Shown one piece after another: positions 1 through 5,080 of a stretch of 11,665 nt of DNA; position 1 is the first letter of the stretch, and each line of letters begins with the position of its first letter. The translations under genes and the position numbers were made by a program. Origin of the DNA: Actinomycetota bacterium (GTDB lineage: Bacteria; Actinomycetota; Geothermincolia; Geothermincolales; RBG-13-55-18); the NCBI GenBank assembly GCA_028275245.1, contig JAPWVA010000015.1, positions 1-11,665 on the forward strand. The letters are read 5' to 3'. Below the pieces are notes generated by a model. That model searched no databases, had not been told where the DNA came from, and was given only the letters and a program-made list of their open reading frames with translations.

Positions 1-1
1 C

Positions 2-262
2 CTCCGCACCGAGCTGGTGAGCCAGGAAGGGGACGTGGCGGTGGTCAGGGTCACCGGCGGGGTTTTCCGCGGCCGGAACGAGCTCGGGGACGAGGAGAGC
101 GAAGTGGACTTCTCCCAATATCCAAGGGAGATGAAGCTGATAAAGGTTGAGGATACCTGGGTAGTGGCTGATTACGGTGTGATGAAGCTCCCCTACCCCC
201 TTCCCGAGATAATGACGGAAGGCGAGGTCCCGCCTGACTCCCAGGAACCCCAGCCCGACTAA
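2..262 (+). CDS. C-terminal part of an unrecognised protein, likely paralogue of the next lipoprotein
   Basis: The frame is open from base 2 and ends with TAA at 260-262, so the gene begins upstream of the window. A GTG at 17 could be read as a start, but the codons before it are open and no ribosome binding site is visible, so I take this as a 3' fragment. About 86 residues are seen. They contain a stretch reading AVVRVTGG, then a charged segment, then WVVADYG, and a proline- and acid-rich tail (PPDSQEPQPD). The same order (AVVEITGG, then WVIVGG near the end) occurs in the lipoprotein encoded at 536-1231, on the same strand. I infer that both are members of one NTF2-like or DUF4878-like surface lipoprotein family. 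The function is unknown, and no N-terminal signal can be judged. Confidence 0.6.
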   Translation, partial: LRTELVSQEGDVAVVRVTGGVFRGRNELGDEESEVDFSQYPREMKLIKVEDTWVVADYGVMKLPYPLPEIMTEGEVPPDSQEPQPD

Positions 263-327
263 GCAGCGGTCCAGCAAAACTTTGGATCCCCCGGGCCATC
301 ACGAGTGCGATCCGCGAGCGGTTGTAA

Positions 328-333
328 TATACT
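328..333 (+). promoter_or_regulatory. Possible -10 box (TATACT) for the lipoprotein gene
   Basis: TATACT lies in a short AT-rich island (321-335) inside an otherwise very GC-rich intergenic region, about 200 bases before the lipoprotein start at 536. No good -35 hexamer is seen 16-18 bases upstream. A 9-base direct repeat (TCCGCGAGC) flanks the box at 311-319 and 335-343, with a 24-base period, which could be an activator or repressor site. The assignment rests on the hexamer and its position only. Confidence 0.35.
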
Positions 334-356
334 TTCCGCGAGCAGGTCCCCGCTTG

Positions 357-473
357 CCGGCGCTGAGACGTGTCTCCCCCGCCGGGGAGGTGGAGGGAAT
401 CGCTGGGCTGACCAGATACCCAGCCCGGAGCGGGGAAGGTCCCGGCCAGGAGAAGGTTCGTCGAGGGGCCTCG
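357..473 (+). other. Hairpin-rich untranslated leader of the lipoprotein gene
   Basis: The 273-base gap 263-535 holds no convincing gene. Three inverted repeats follow the putative -10 box. The first is CCGGCG at 357-362 with CGCCGG at 380-385, enclosing an inner GAGA/TCTC stem with a CGTG loop. The second is CGCTGGGCTG at 401-410 with CAGCCC at 421-426 and, after a 2-base bulge, AGCG at 429-432. The third is CGAGG at 462-466 with CCTCG at 469-473, where only two bases separate the arms. No known riboswitch core is recognised. It could be a structured mRNA leader or chance in GC-rich DNA. Confidence 0.35.
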
Positions 474-535
474 GTAATGCCGTAACTCCTCAATATCATG
501 AAGGGGAAAGGGCCTGTCCTGGAGCGAGGTCTTTG

Positions 536-1231
536 ATGGAGAAGGGGGAAGTGGGAAAGGGGGTGCCCGGGTTAGTGGGCAACACTGGGAAAGGGACTCT
601 AGGCAAGGCGGCGTGGCTGGCCATCTGCACTCTGCTAACCCTATCCCTTTTGGCCTCCGGCTGCGCGGGCTGGCACAGCGGTTCCACCTTCCGGGGGGAA
701 TTCGACCCCCAGGGCAAGGACCCCATAACCGCAGTGCAAAAGTTCTTCGCCTCCATGGAATGGAAGAAGACCATGGACGAAAAAGGCAACATGGTACCTG
801 ACCCCGACCAGGGGAGGGACTTCGACCTCTTCCTCGAGGTGGTCAACCCCGATTACCTAAGGGACCCGCAGGGTATGGTGATCGACGCCCAGGAACTGAA
901 TAAACTGCGGGAGGAGTGGAACTCCCGGGAGTGGGAGATCGAATTCCGGGACATACAGCTCCAGGAGAAAAGCAATGACGGGAAGGAGGCGGTGGTGGAG
1001 ATAACCGGCGGCAGCGTCCGCTACATCGGCAAGAAGATGTTCAACACCCCCGAGTACAAGGTGGACGATTTCGGCCGCAAAAAGGGTGAGATATACCTTC
1101 GCTGGTACGACGACCCCGCCAACGACCCCCTCACCCGGCTCCTGCCCGAGAGGGCCGGCCCCCGCTGGGTCATAGTGGGCGGGCTGGACCTATCCGAGCA
1201 AGGAGAATACCGCTGGGGCGAGACCGGGTGA
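536..1231 (+). CDS. Secreted lipoprotein, NTF2-like/DUF4878-like candidate
   Basis: From ATG 536 the protein has 231 residues. Residues 1-24 are Gly- and Lys-rich, 25-39 form a hydrophobic stretch, and a lipobox ASGC ends at Cys43, so the protein is predicted to be a lipid-anchored surface lipoprotein. ATG 536 is chosen because AGG at 527-529 gives a plausible ribosome binding site and the signal peptide then has normal proportions; in-frame codons back to 305 would add an unlikely N-terminus. GTG 551 is an alternative start. The mature part begins with DPITAVQKFFASMEW, resembling the first helix of NTF2-like lipoproteins, followed by an alpha/beta region with AVVEITGG and a C-terminal WVIVGG strand. 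The same landmarks occur in the partial gene at 2-262, suggesting a tandem duplication. No catalytic residues are apparent; a ligand-binding or envelope role is a guess. Confidence 0.75.
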   Translation: MEKGEVGKGVPGLVGNTGKGTLGKAAWLAICTLLTLSLLASGCAGWHSGSTFRGEFDPQGKDPITAVQKFFASMEWKKTMDEKGNMVPDPDQGRDFDLFLEVVNPDYLRDPQGMVIDAQELNKLREEWNSREWEIEFRDIQLQEKSNDGKEAVVEITGGSVRYIGKKMFNTPEYKVDDFGRKKGEIYLRWYDDPANDPLTRLLPERAGPRWVIVGGLDLSEQGEYRWGETG

Positions 1232-1330
1232 GCCCCAGAGAGGAGGGCATCTCAAACCGCCCGAATCCTGGGCCGCTCGTTATACTCTCGAACCGGGTTG
1301 CCTCCGCCTGGGTAATCACCGTCACTCACC

Positions 1331-1370
1331 CGGGGTCCATCACCCCGCGAAAGCCCGGCCAAGCGCCGGG
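1331..1370. terminator. Tandem hairpins between convergent genes
   Basis: CGGGGT (1331-1336) pairs with ACCCCG (1342-1347) over a 5-base loop, and CCCGGC (1354-1359) pairs with GCCGGG (1365-1370) over a 5-base loop. Both sit in the 158-base gap between the convergent lipoprotein and phosphoesterase genes, where terminators for both would be expected. Neither is followed by a T-tract on either strand, so this is a terminator by position and structure only. Confidence 0.35.
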
Positions 1371-1389
1371 AATGCCGCCCGCAGCCCTC

Positions 1390-1878
1390 TCAGTCCAGGT
1401 AGCGTATCTCCGCCCGGACCTGGCCGTCTTCCACCTCCAGCACGGCATAAGAGAGGCGCGAGCTGAAACGCAGGTCAGTGGGGGTGCCCGGGTTCACCAG
1501 CAGGACCTCGCCCTTCCACTCCACCTTAGGCTGATGAGTGTGGCCGTAAACCACCACTCCCACCTCACTGAAGAGGGACATGACCCTCCTCTCGATGCCC
1601 AGAGGAGCCCCTCCCCCGTGGGCTAGACCGATGCGCACCCCCTCCACGGCGACGACCTTGGTGCCGGGAAGGGATCTCGCCACCTCCGTCCCGTCCATGT
1701 TACCCCTCACCGCCACGGTGGGGGCCACCTCCTCCAGCTCCCTTATCACCTGCAAGTCCACCAGATCCCCCGCGTGAAGGATGAGATCACATCCCTCGAG
1801 CTCCTCCAGAAGCCTCGAGGGCAGGCGGGGAGCCACTTTGGGGATGTGGGTGTCGGATACGATACCTATCCTCTTCAT
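1390..1878 (-). CDS. YfcE/MJ0936-family metallophosphoesterase
   Basis: The protein has 162 residues, the usual size for this single-domain family of calcineurin-like phosphoesterases. The complete two-metal site is visible: SDTH (Asp9, His11), GD (Asp38), GNMD (Asn60), AHG (His87) and GHTH (His113, His115), followed by LLVNPGTPT, also typical of the family. Known members such as E. coli YfcE and M. jannaschii MJ0936 are Mn- or Ni-dependent phosphodiesterases active on artificial substrates; their natural substrate is unsettled, so none is assigned here. The start is set by ATG at 1878, which begins the first beta strand (KRIGIVSDTH) and has an AAGGGG ribosome binding site six bases upstream. 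The protein is cytoplasmic, with no signal peptide. The gene is convergent with the lipoprotein gene and divergent from the folate gene, and appears monocistronic. Confidence 0.9.
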   Translation of the reverse strand: MKRIGIVSDTHIPKVAPRLPSRLLEELEGCDLILHAGDLVDLQVIRELEEVAPTVAVRGNMDGTEVARSLPGTKVVAVEGVRIGLAHGGGAPLGIERRVMSLFSEVGVVVYGHTHQPKVEWKGEVLLVNPGTPTDLRFSSRLSYAVLEVEDGQVRAEIRYLD

Positions 1879-1958
1879 CTGAAACCCCTTCTGCCATCAC
1901 CGGCTCGTTCCCCCGGGGTGGGGAAGCGCAGAGGTGGACCGCTGCCCCGGATCCCGGC

Positions 1959-1974
1959 TCCGCCCTTAGGCGGA
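1959..1974. promoter_or_regulatory. Inverted repeat at the -35 position of the folate gene, candidate operator
   Basis: TCCGCC at 1959-1964 and GGCGGA at 1969-1974 are perfect inverted arms around CTTA. The right arm ends 18 bases before the TATAAT at 1993, where a -35 element should be, and no TTGACA-like hexamer is present. The position suits a regulator binding over the -35 region. The repeat lies between two divergent genes, so it could serve either. A transcribed hairpin for the minus-strand gene is also possible. Confidence 0.35.
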
Positions 1975-1992
1975 ACGGTGCGAGAACAGTTA

Positions 1993-1998
1993 TATAAT
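1993..1998 (+). promoter_or_regulatory. -10 box TATAAT of the 5-formyltetrahydrofolate cyclo-ligase gene
   Basis: A perfect TATAAT sits in a 12-base AT-rich island, 29 bases before the ATG at 2028, leaving a short leader with AAAGGA at 2015-2020 as ribosome binding site. No clear -35 hexamer is seen. The AT island is nearly symmetric, so weak transcription leftward into the phosphoesterase gene is also possible. Confidence 0.6.
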
Positions 1999-2027
1999 GA
2001 TATGGGTCCGAGGGAAAGGAGCAAAAA

Positions 2028-2675
2028 ATGATCCACAAGAAGAAGAAAGAGCTGCGCAAGAGGATACAGGAGCTGAGGGACAGCATCAACCCGGAAAGGA
2101 GGAAGGAGCTCTCCCTGAGGATAACCGAGAGGCTGTGGAGCCTTCCCGAGGTTACTGCCGCCCGTACACTACTCTTCTTCATATCCTTCCGCAGCGAGGT
2201 GGACACCCTACCCATGATCCGGCGCGCCCTGGAGGAAGGGAAGCGAGTATGCGTTCCCTGCACCGAGCCCGAGACCAGGGGCATGGTGGCTTCCCTCATC
2301 GAGGACCTGGAAAGGGACCTGGAGCTGGGAAATTACGACATCTTCGAGCCGCGCCGGGAATGCCTGAGGCCCGTACCTCCAGAGGAGATCGACGTGATCC
2401 TGGTCCCGGGGGTGGCCTTCGATCTGCGGGGAGGGAGGCTGGGCTACGGGGGAGGTTACTACGACCGCTTCCTGGAAAGATGCCGCAAGGACTGCGCCCT
2501 GATCGCTCCCGCCTTCGAGGTACAGCTGGTGGACCGGGTGCCTTGCGCCGACCATGACGTGCACGTCCACAAGATCGTCACCGAGGACCGGGTCATAGAG
2601 TGCGGCCGTTGCGGCGTTAGGGCCATCCCCGCTGACGAGGAGGGACAGAGGGAGCTACAGGAAGTGCAGGACTAA
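2028..2675 (+). CDS. 5-formyltetrahydrofolate cyclo-ligase (methenyl-THF synthetase)
   Basis: This enzyme converts 5-formyl-THF to 5,10-methenyl-THF using ATP, returning the stable folate storage form to one-carbon metabolism in the cytoplasm. The protein has 215 residues, slightly longer than the usual 180-200. The N-terminus is a basic helix (KKKKELRKRIQELRDS) typical of the family. The segment around FFISFRSEVDT (51-60) matches the conserved substrate-binding region. The family signature is clear: VPGVAFD at 126-132 and LGYGGGYYDRF at 138-148, the nucleotide-binding loop. The last 25 residues extend past the normal fold and contain CGRC, without recognised function. ATG 2028 is favoured by AAAGGA seven bases upstream and by the TATAAT at 1993. 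The gene seems to be transcribed alone, ending at the hairpin after 2712. Confidence 0.93.
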   Translation: MIHKKKKELRKRIQELRDSINPERRKELSLRITERLWSLPEVTAARTLLFFISFRSEVDTLPMIRRALEEGKRVCVPCTEPETRGMVASLIEDLERDLELGNYDIFEPRRECLRPVPPEEIDVILVPGVAFDLRGGRLGYGGGYYDRFLERCRKDCALIAPAFEVQLVDRVPCADHDVHVHKIVTEDRVIECGRCGVRAIPADEEGQRELQEVQD

Positions 2676-2711
2676 AAGCCGCGGTGAGGGCTCTTGGCCA
2701 GGGGTGCCCGA

Positions 2712-2740
2712 ACACCACGCGGTGTCCTTCCTTTTCGCTT
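2712..2740 (+). terminator. Intrinsic terminator of the folate gene
   Basis: ACACC (2712-2716) and GGTGT (2721-2725) form a 5-bp stem with an ACGC loop. A T-rich run follows (2726-2742, with TTTT twice). It lies 36 bases after the folate gene stop and ahead of the next promoter candidate. The stem is short for a terminator, but a T-rich tail is rare in this GC-rich sequence. Confidence 0.5.
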
Positions 2741-2787
2741 TTGACAATCCATTCCCTATCCCTCCTGGGCCGAAGACCATCGTTCAA

Positions 2788-2796
2788 TGGTATAAT
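2788..2796 (+). promoter_or_regulatory. Extended -10 promoter of the NRAMP/PRC unit
   Basis: TGG immediately followed by TATAAT (2791-2796) is a textbook extended -10 element, which can work with a poor -35. None is visible 17 bases upstream; the TTGACA at 2741 is too far away. Transcription would start near 2803, giving a leader of about 110 bases before the transporter start. Confidence 0.6.
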
Positions 2797-2801
2797 CTAC
2801 G

Positions 2802-2909
2802 CCGTGGCTTTTACCGGCCTGAACAAGTGATCAGATATGTTTTCGCCCACGGAACCAACCCTTCCCCGGAGAGGAGTGAACGCCATGCTGGCGCTGCCCC
2901 TGGAGGAAG
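2802..2909 (+). promoter_or_regulatory. Structured 5' leader of the transporter gene, candidate cis-regulatory RNA
   Basis: CCGTGG (2802-2807) can pair with CCACGG (2847-2852). Inside, GAACA (2821-2825) can pair with TGTTT (2838-2842, one G-U pair) around a 12-base loop. Further down, CGCCA (2881-2885) pairs with TGGCG (2889-2893), and CTTCC (2861-2865) could pair with GGAAG (2905-2909), which overlaps the ribosome binding site. The outer stem begins at the predicted transcript start, as in many riboswitches. It does not match the M-box, yybP-ykoY or NiCo motifs as I know them. Function is inferred from position only. Confidence 0.35.
2902..2906 (+). promoter_or_regulatory. Ribosome binding site deciding the transporter start
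   Basis: GGAGG lies 3 bases before ATG 2910 and 6 bases before ATG 2913. The second spacing is the normal one, so ATG 2913 is preferred. Another good site, GAGGAG at 2871-2876, lies 8 bases before an out-of-frame ATG at 2885, which opens a 60-codon frame overlapping the transporter. Confidence 0.6.
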
Positions 2910-2912
2910 ATG

Positions 2913-4181
2913 ATGCGGACCGACGGGGAGAGGAAGTGGCGCATCTCCCGCCGGGAACTGATGCTGTTCCTGGCCGTCATCGGCCCCGGCATCATCGTCA
3001 ACATGGTGGACACCGATGCCGGGGGCATCGCCACCTACTCAGTCTCCGGGGCCCGCTACGGGTATGACCTCCTCTGGGTTCTTACCATAACAGGCCTCTT
3101 CCTGGTTATAATCCAGGAAATGGTAGTCCGACTGGGCACGGTGTCGGGAAAGGGGCTGGCAGCCCTCATCCGGGAGAGGTTCAGCCTGCGCATCACCGCC
3201 GTCATCATGCTGGCCCTCCTCTTCACCAACTTCGCCAACACCGTCTCCAACTTCGCCGGTCTTGCCGCATCGCTGCAACTCTTCCACCTCCCTCCCGTGA
3301 TCTTCCTTCCGCCCCTGGCCTTCTTCGTCTGGTGGCTGGTGGTGAAGGGCACCTACCACAGGGTGGAAAAGACCTTCCTGGTGATATCCCTGGTTTATGT
3401 CGCCTACATCATCTCGGCCTTCCTAGCCCGCCCCGACTGGGGCGAGGTGGGAAAGGCCCTGTTCATACCCAGCCTGAAGTTGGAAACGCCCTTCTTGGTG
3501 CTGGCGGTGACCAACATAGGGACCACCATCGCCCCGTGGATGCTCTTCTACCAGCAGTCCTCCATAGTGGACAAGGGCCTGGACGCGGGGAAGCTGGCCT
3601 ACGAGAGGGCGGACACCGCCATAGGGGTGATATTAGCCATTGGCGTGGGGATGTTCATCATCATCTGCTGTGCCGCGGCCTTCTACTACAACCCCCAGGT
3701 GGGAGCCGTCACCATAACCTCGGGGGAGGAAGCGGCGGCCGCTTTGGCCCCGGTGGCCGGAAAGAACGCCTCCTACCTCTTCGGCTTCGGCCTGCTCTCC
3801 GCCTCCCTCTTCGCCGCCTCCATCCTCCCGCTGACCACTGCCTACACTGTGTGCGAGGCCTTCGGGTGGGAAGCGGGAATCGACCATCCCTACGAGGAGG
3901 CGCCCCAGTTCTACTTCATCTACACCGCCTTCATAGTGGGAAGCGCCCTTATCGTGCTCGTTCCTCGCATACCCCTCATCTTCCTGATGGTTTCCTCCCA
4001 GACCCTCAACGGCGTCCTCTTGCCGGTCATAGTGATATGTATGATGATTCTTATAAATGACCGGGAGATCATGGGCGAGTACGTGAACTCCCGCCGTTTC
4101 AACGCGGTGGCTTGGGCGATGGTGTTCGTGTTGGTGGCGATCAACGCGGCCATGATAATCTCCACGTTCATCCCGGCTTGA
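2913..4181 (+). CDS. NRAMP-family divalent cation transporter, NRMT-like (probable Mg2+)
   Basis: The protein is an SLC11/NRAMP-type membrane protein of 422 residues with 11 visible hydrophobic segments, as in the family. TM1 begins IGPGIIVNMVDTDAGG and has the canonical DPGN motif changed to DAGG (Asp35, Ala36, Gly37, Gly38). TM6 reads TNIGTTIAPW, so the canonical MPH is APW (Ala207, Pro208, Trp209). In Mn/Fe NRAMPs the Asp and Asn of TM1 and the Met of TM6 bind the metal. Loss of the Met, with changes at the Asn, is the mark of the NRMT clade, whose characterised member from the actinobacterium Eggerthella lenta carries Mg2+. I infer Mg2+ uptake by proton-independent or weakly coupled transport. 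It has its own promoter and is followed 36 bases later by a PRC-barrel gene that supports the Mg2+ reading. The alternative is a Mn2+ transporter with an unusual site. Confidence 0.85.
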   Translation: MRTDGERKWRISRRELMLFLAVIGPGIIVNMVDTDAGGIATYSVSGARYGYDLLWVLTITGLFLVIIQEMVVRLGTVSGKGLAALIRERFSLRITAVIMLALLFTNFANTVSNFAGLAASLQLFHLPPVIFLPPLAFFVWWLVVKGTYHRVEKTFLVISLVYVAYIISAFLARPDWGEVGKALFIPSLKLETPFLVLAVTNIGTTIAPWMLFYQQSSIVDKGLDAGKLAYERADTAIGVILAIGVGMFIIICCAAAFYYNPQVGAVTITSGEEAAAALAPVAGKNASYLFGFGLLSASLFAASILPLTTAYTVCEAFGWEAGIDHPYEEAPQFYFIYTAFIVGSALIVLVPRIPLIFLMVSSQTLNGVLLPVIVICMMILINDREIMGEYVNSRRFNAVAWAMVFVLVAINAAMIISTFIPA

Positions 4182-4217
4182 GCGACAAGGCGCGCACTGC
4201 GCACTGGGGGTGAGCCC

Positions 4218-4808
4218 TTGGAAGAAGAGGAACTGGTGAGCCTCCTGTCCCTGGTGAAAAAGGAGGTGTTCGACTCCGAGTCCCAGGAGATAGGCCATCT
4301 GCAGGACCTGGCGGTGGACCTGCACGAGACACCGCCCCGCGTCACCGAACTGGCCGTTCACCTGGACTGGACTGACCGAGTGGGTGACGTTCTGCTGCCC
4401 AGGGCGGTGGAGGACATAGTCCTTCTCCTCCCTTGGTCGGAGGTGGACTCCTGGGACCGCGACGGGTTCCGGCTCCGTTCCCCCCACCCGGTCTTCCCGG
4501 TGGTCTCCGCCGGGGGGAAAGTCCTGCTGCGGAGGGACCTCCTCAACAAGCAACTTCTGGACGAGGAGGGCAACCGCCTGCACCGGGTGGACGACGTGCT
4601 CTTACGGCGGGAGGGCCTCATGCTTTTGCTGGAGGGATTGCAGGTGGGTGCCGAGTGGCTACCCTTGGGCGGGAGGTTAAACGACCTCCTCTCCCGCCTG
4701 AGGAAGAGGTACGGGAGGGGGCGGGACGAAGGCGACGCCGGGCTCGTGCCATACCAGGCCATCCTCCGGGTAGACGAGGAGGCCATCACCATCCGCTCGA
4801 GGATCTGA
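4218..4808 (+). CDS. Tandem PRC-barrel protein, putative partner of the NRAMP-like transporter
   Basis: The protein has 196 residues, is soluble and has no signal peptide. Residues about 13-95 look like one PRC-barrel: VFDSESQEIGHLQDLAVDL, then LPWSEVDSW at 71-79. Residues about 101-150 look like a second: VLLRRDLLNKQLLDEEG, then RVDDVLL. A pair like this is found at the front of MgtE-related proteins in actinobacteria, ahead of MgtE-N and CBS domains, but those domains are absent here, so it is a short stand-alone version. The C-terminus is Arg-rich (RLRKRYGRGR). The gene follows the transporter by 36 bases and must be co-transcribed. The start is TTG 4218, with GGGGGTGA at 4206-4213 as ribosome binding site; GTG 4236 is an alternative. 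A role as cytoplasmic regulator or gate of the transporter is an inference; PRC-barrels also bind RNA (RimM) and reaction-centre proteins. Confidence 0.75.
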   Translation: MEEEELVSLLSLVKKEVFDSESQEIGHLQDLAVDLHETPPRVTELAVHLDWTDRVGDVLLPRAVEDIVLLLPWSEVDSWDRDGFRLRSPHPVFPVVSAGGKVLLRRDLLNKQLLDEEGNRLHRVDDVLLRREGLMLLLEGLQVGAEWLPLGGRLNDLLSRLRKRYGRGRDEGDAGLVPYQAILRVDEEAITIRSRI

Positions 4809-4833
4809 GGCCCAGAAGGTGTGATCTGACCGC

Positions 4834-4852
4834 GCGCCTCGGGGGTGCTTTT
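4834..4852 (+). terminator. Intrinsic terminator of the NRAMP/PRC unit
   Basis: GCGCC (4834-4838) pairs with GGTGC (4844-4848, one G-T pair) around a 5-base loop, directly followed by TTTT (4849-4852). An outer pair GACCG (4828-4832) with CGGTC (4853-4857) could compete with it. It is placed 26 bases after the PRC gene stop. Confidence 0.5.
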
Positions 4853-5002
4853 CGGTCGCCCACCCAAGACCGGGACCAGTGCGTTCCCCCTTTCCCCTCC
4901 GCCTACGAAGGCCTGGCTGCTGCCACCACGTTGGGTGCACCCCATACCCGACTCCCTGCCCTCAATTTCCTCTTTCCTTGCAGAACATCCCCGCTGGTAA
5001 CT

Positions 5003-5008
5003 TATAAT
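5003..5008 (+). promoter_or_regulatory. -10 box TATAAT of the NTN hydrolase gene
   Basis: A perfect TATAAT lies 72 bases before ATG 5081. A weak TTGCAG (4978-4983) with a 19-base spacer is the best -35 candidate. A perfect 10-bp palindrome GGGTGCACCC lies further upstream at 4933-4942. The rest of the 272-base gap 4809-5080 holds the terminator above and nothing else I can name. Confidence 0.55.
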
Positions 5009-5080
5009 TGAAAGGGGGCTGCAGGCGGAAATCATCCGCACCTTCGCGAATCCGTCATCGGTTCGAGGGAAGGAGGCAAA

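Noticed and set aside
305..535. N-terminal extension of the lipoprotein
   Set aside because: It would place the signal peptide about 100 residues into the protein and run through the hairpin-rich leader.
1281..1286. TATACT in the gap between convergent genes
   Set aside because: No plus-strand gene follows; an antisense start over the phosphoesterase gene cannot be supported from sequence alone.
1228..1626. Plus-strand open frame starting at the lipoprotein stop with a 4-base overlap
   Set aside because: The overlap looks like translational coupling, but most of the frame is antisense to the phosphoesterase and no domain is seen.
2741..2746. Perfect TTGACA
   Set aside because: It lies 44 bases before TATAAT 2791, and no -10 box is found 16-19 bases downstream; probably chance within the T-rich terminator tail.
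3633..4583. Minus-strand open frame of 316 codons over the transporter and PRC genes
   Set aside because: It crosses two genes with clear family features on the other strand, has His/Gln/Gly-rich shadow composition and no promoter or ribosome binding site.
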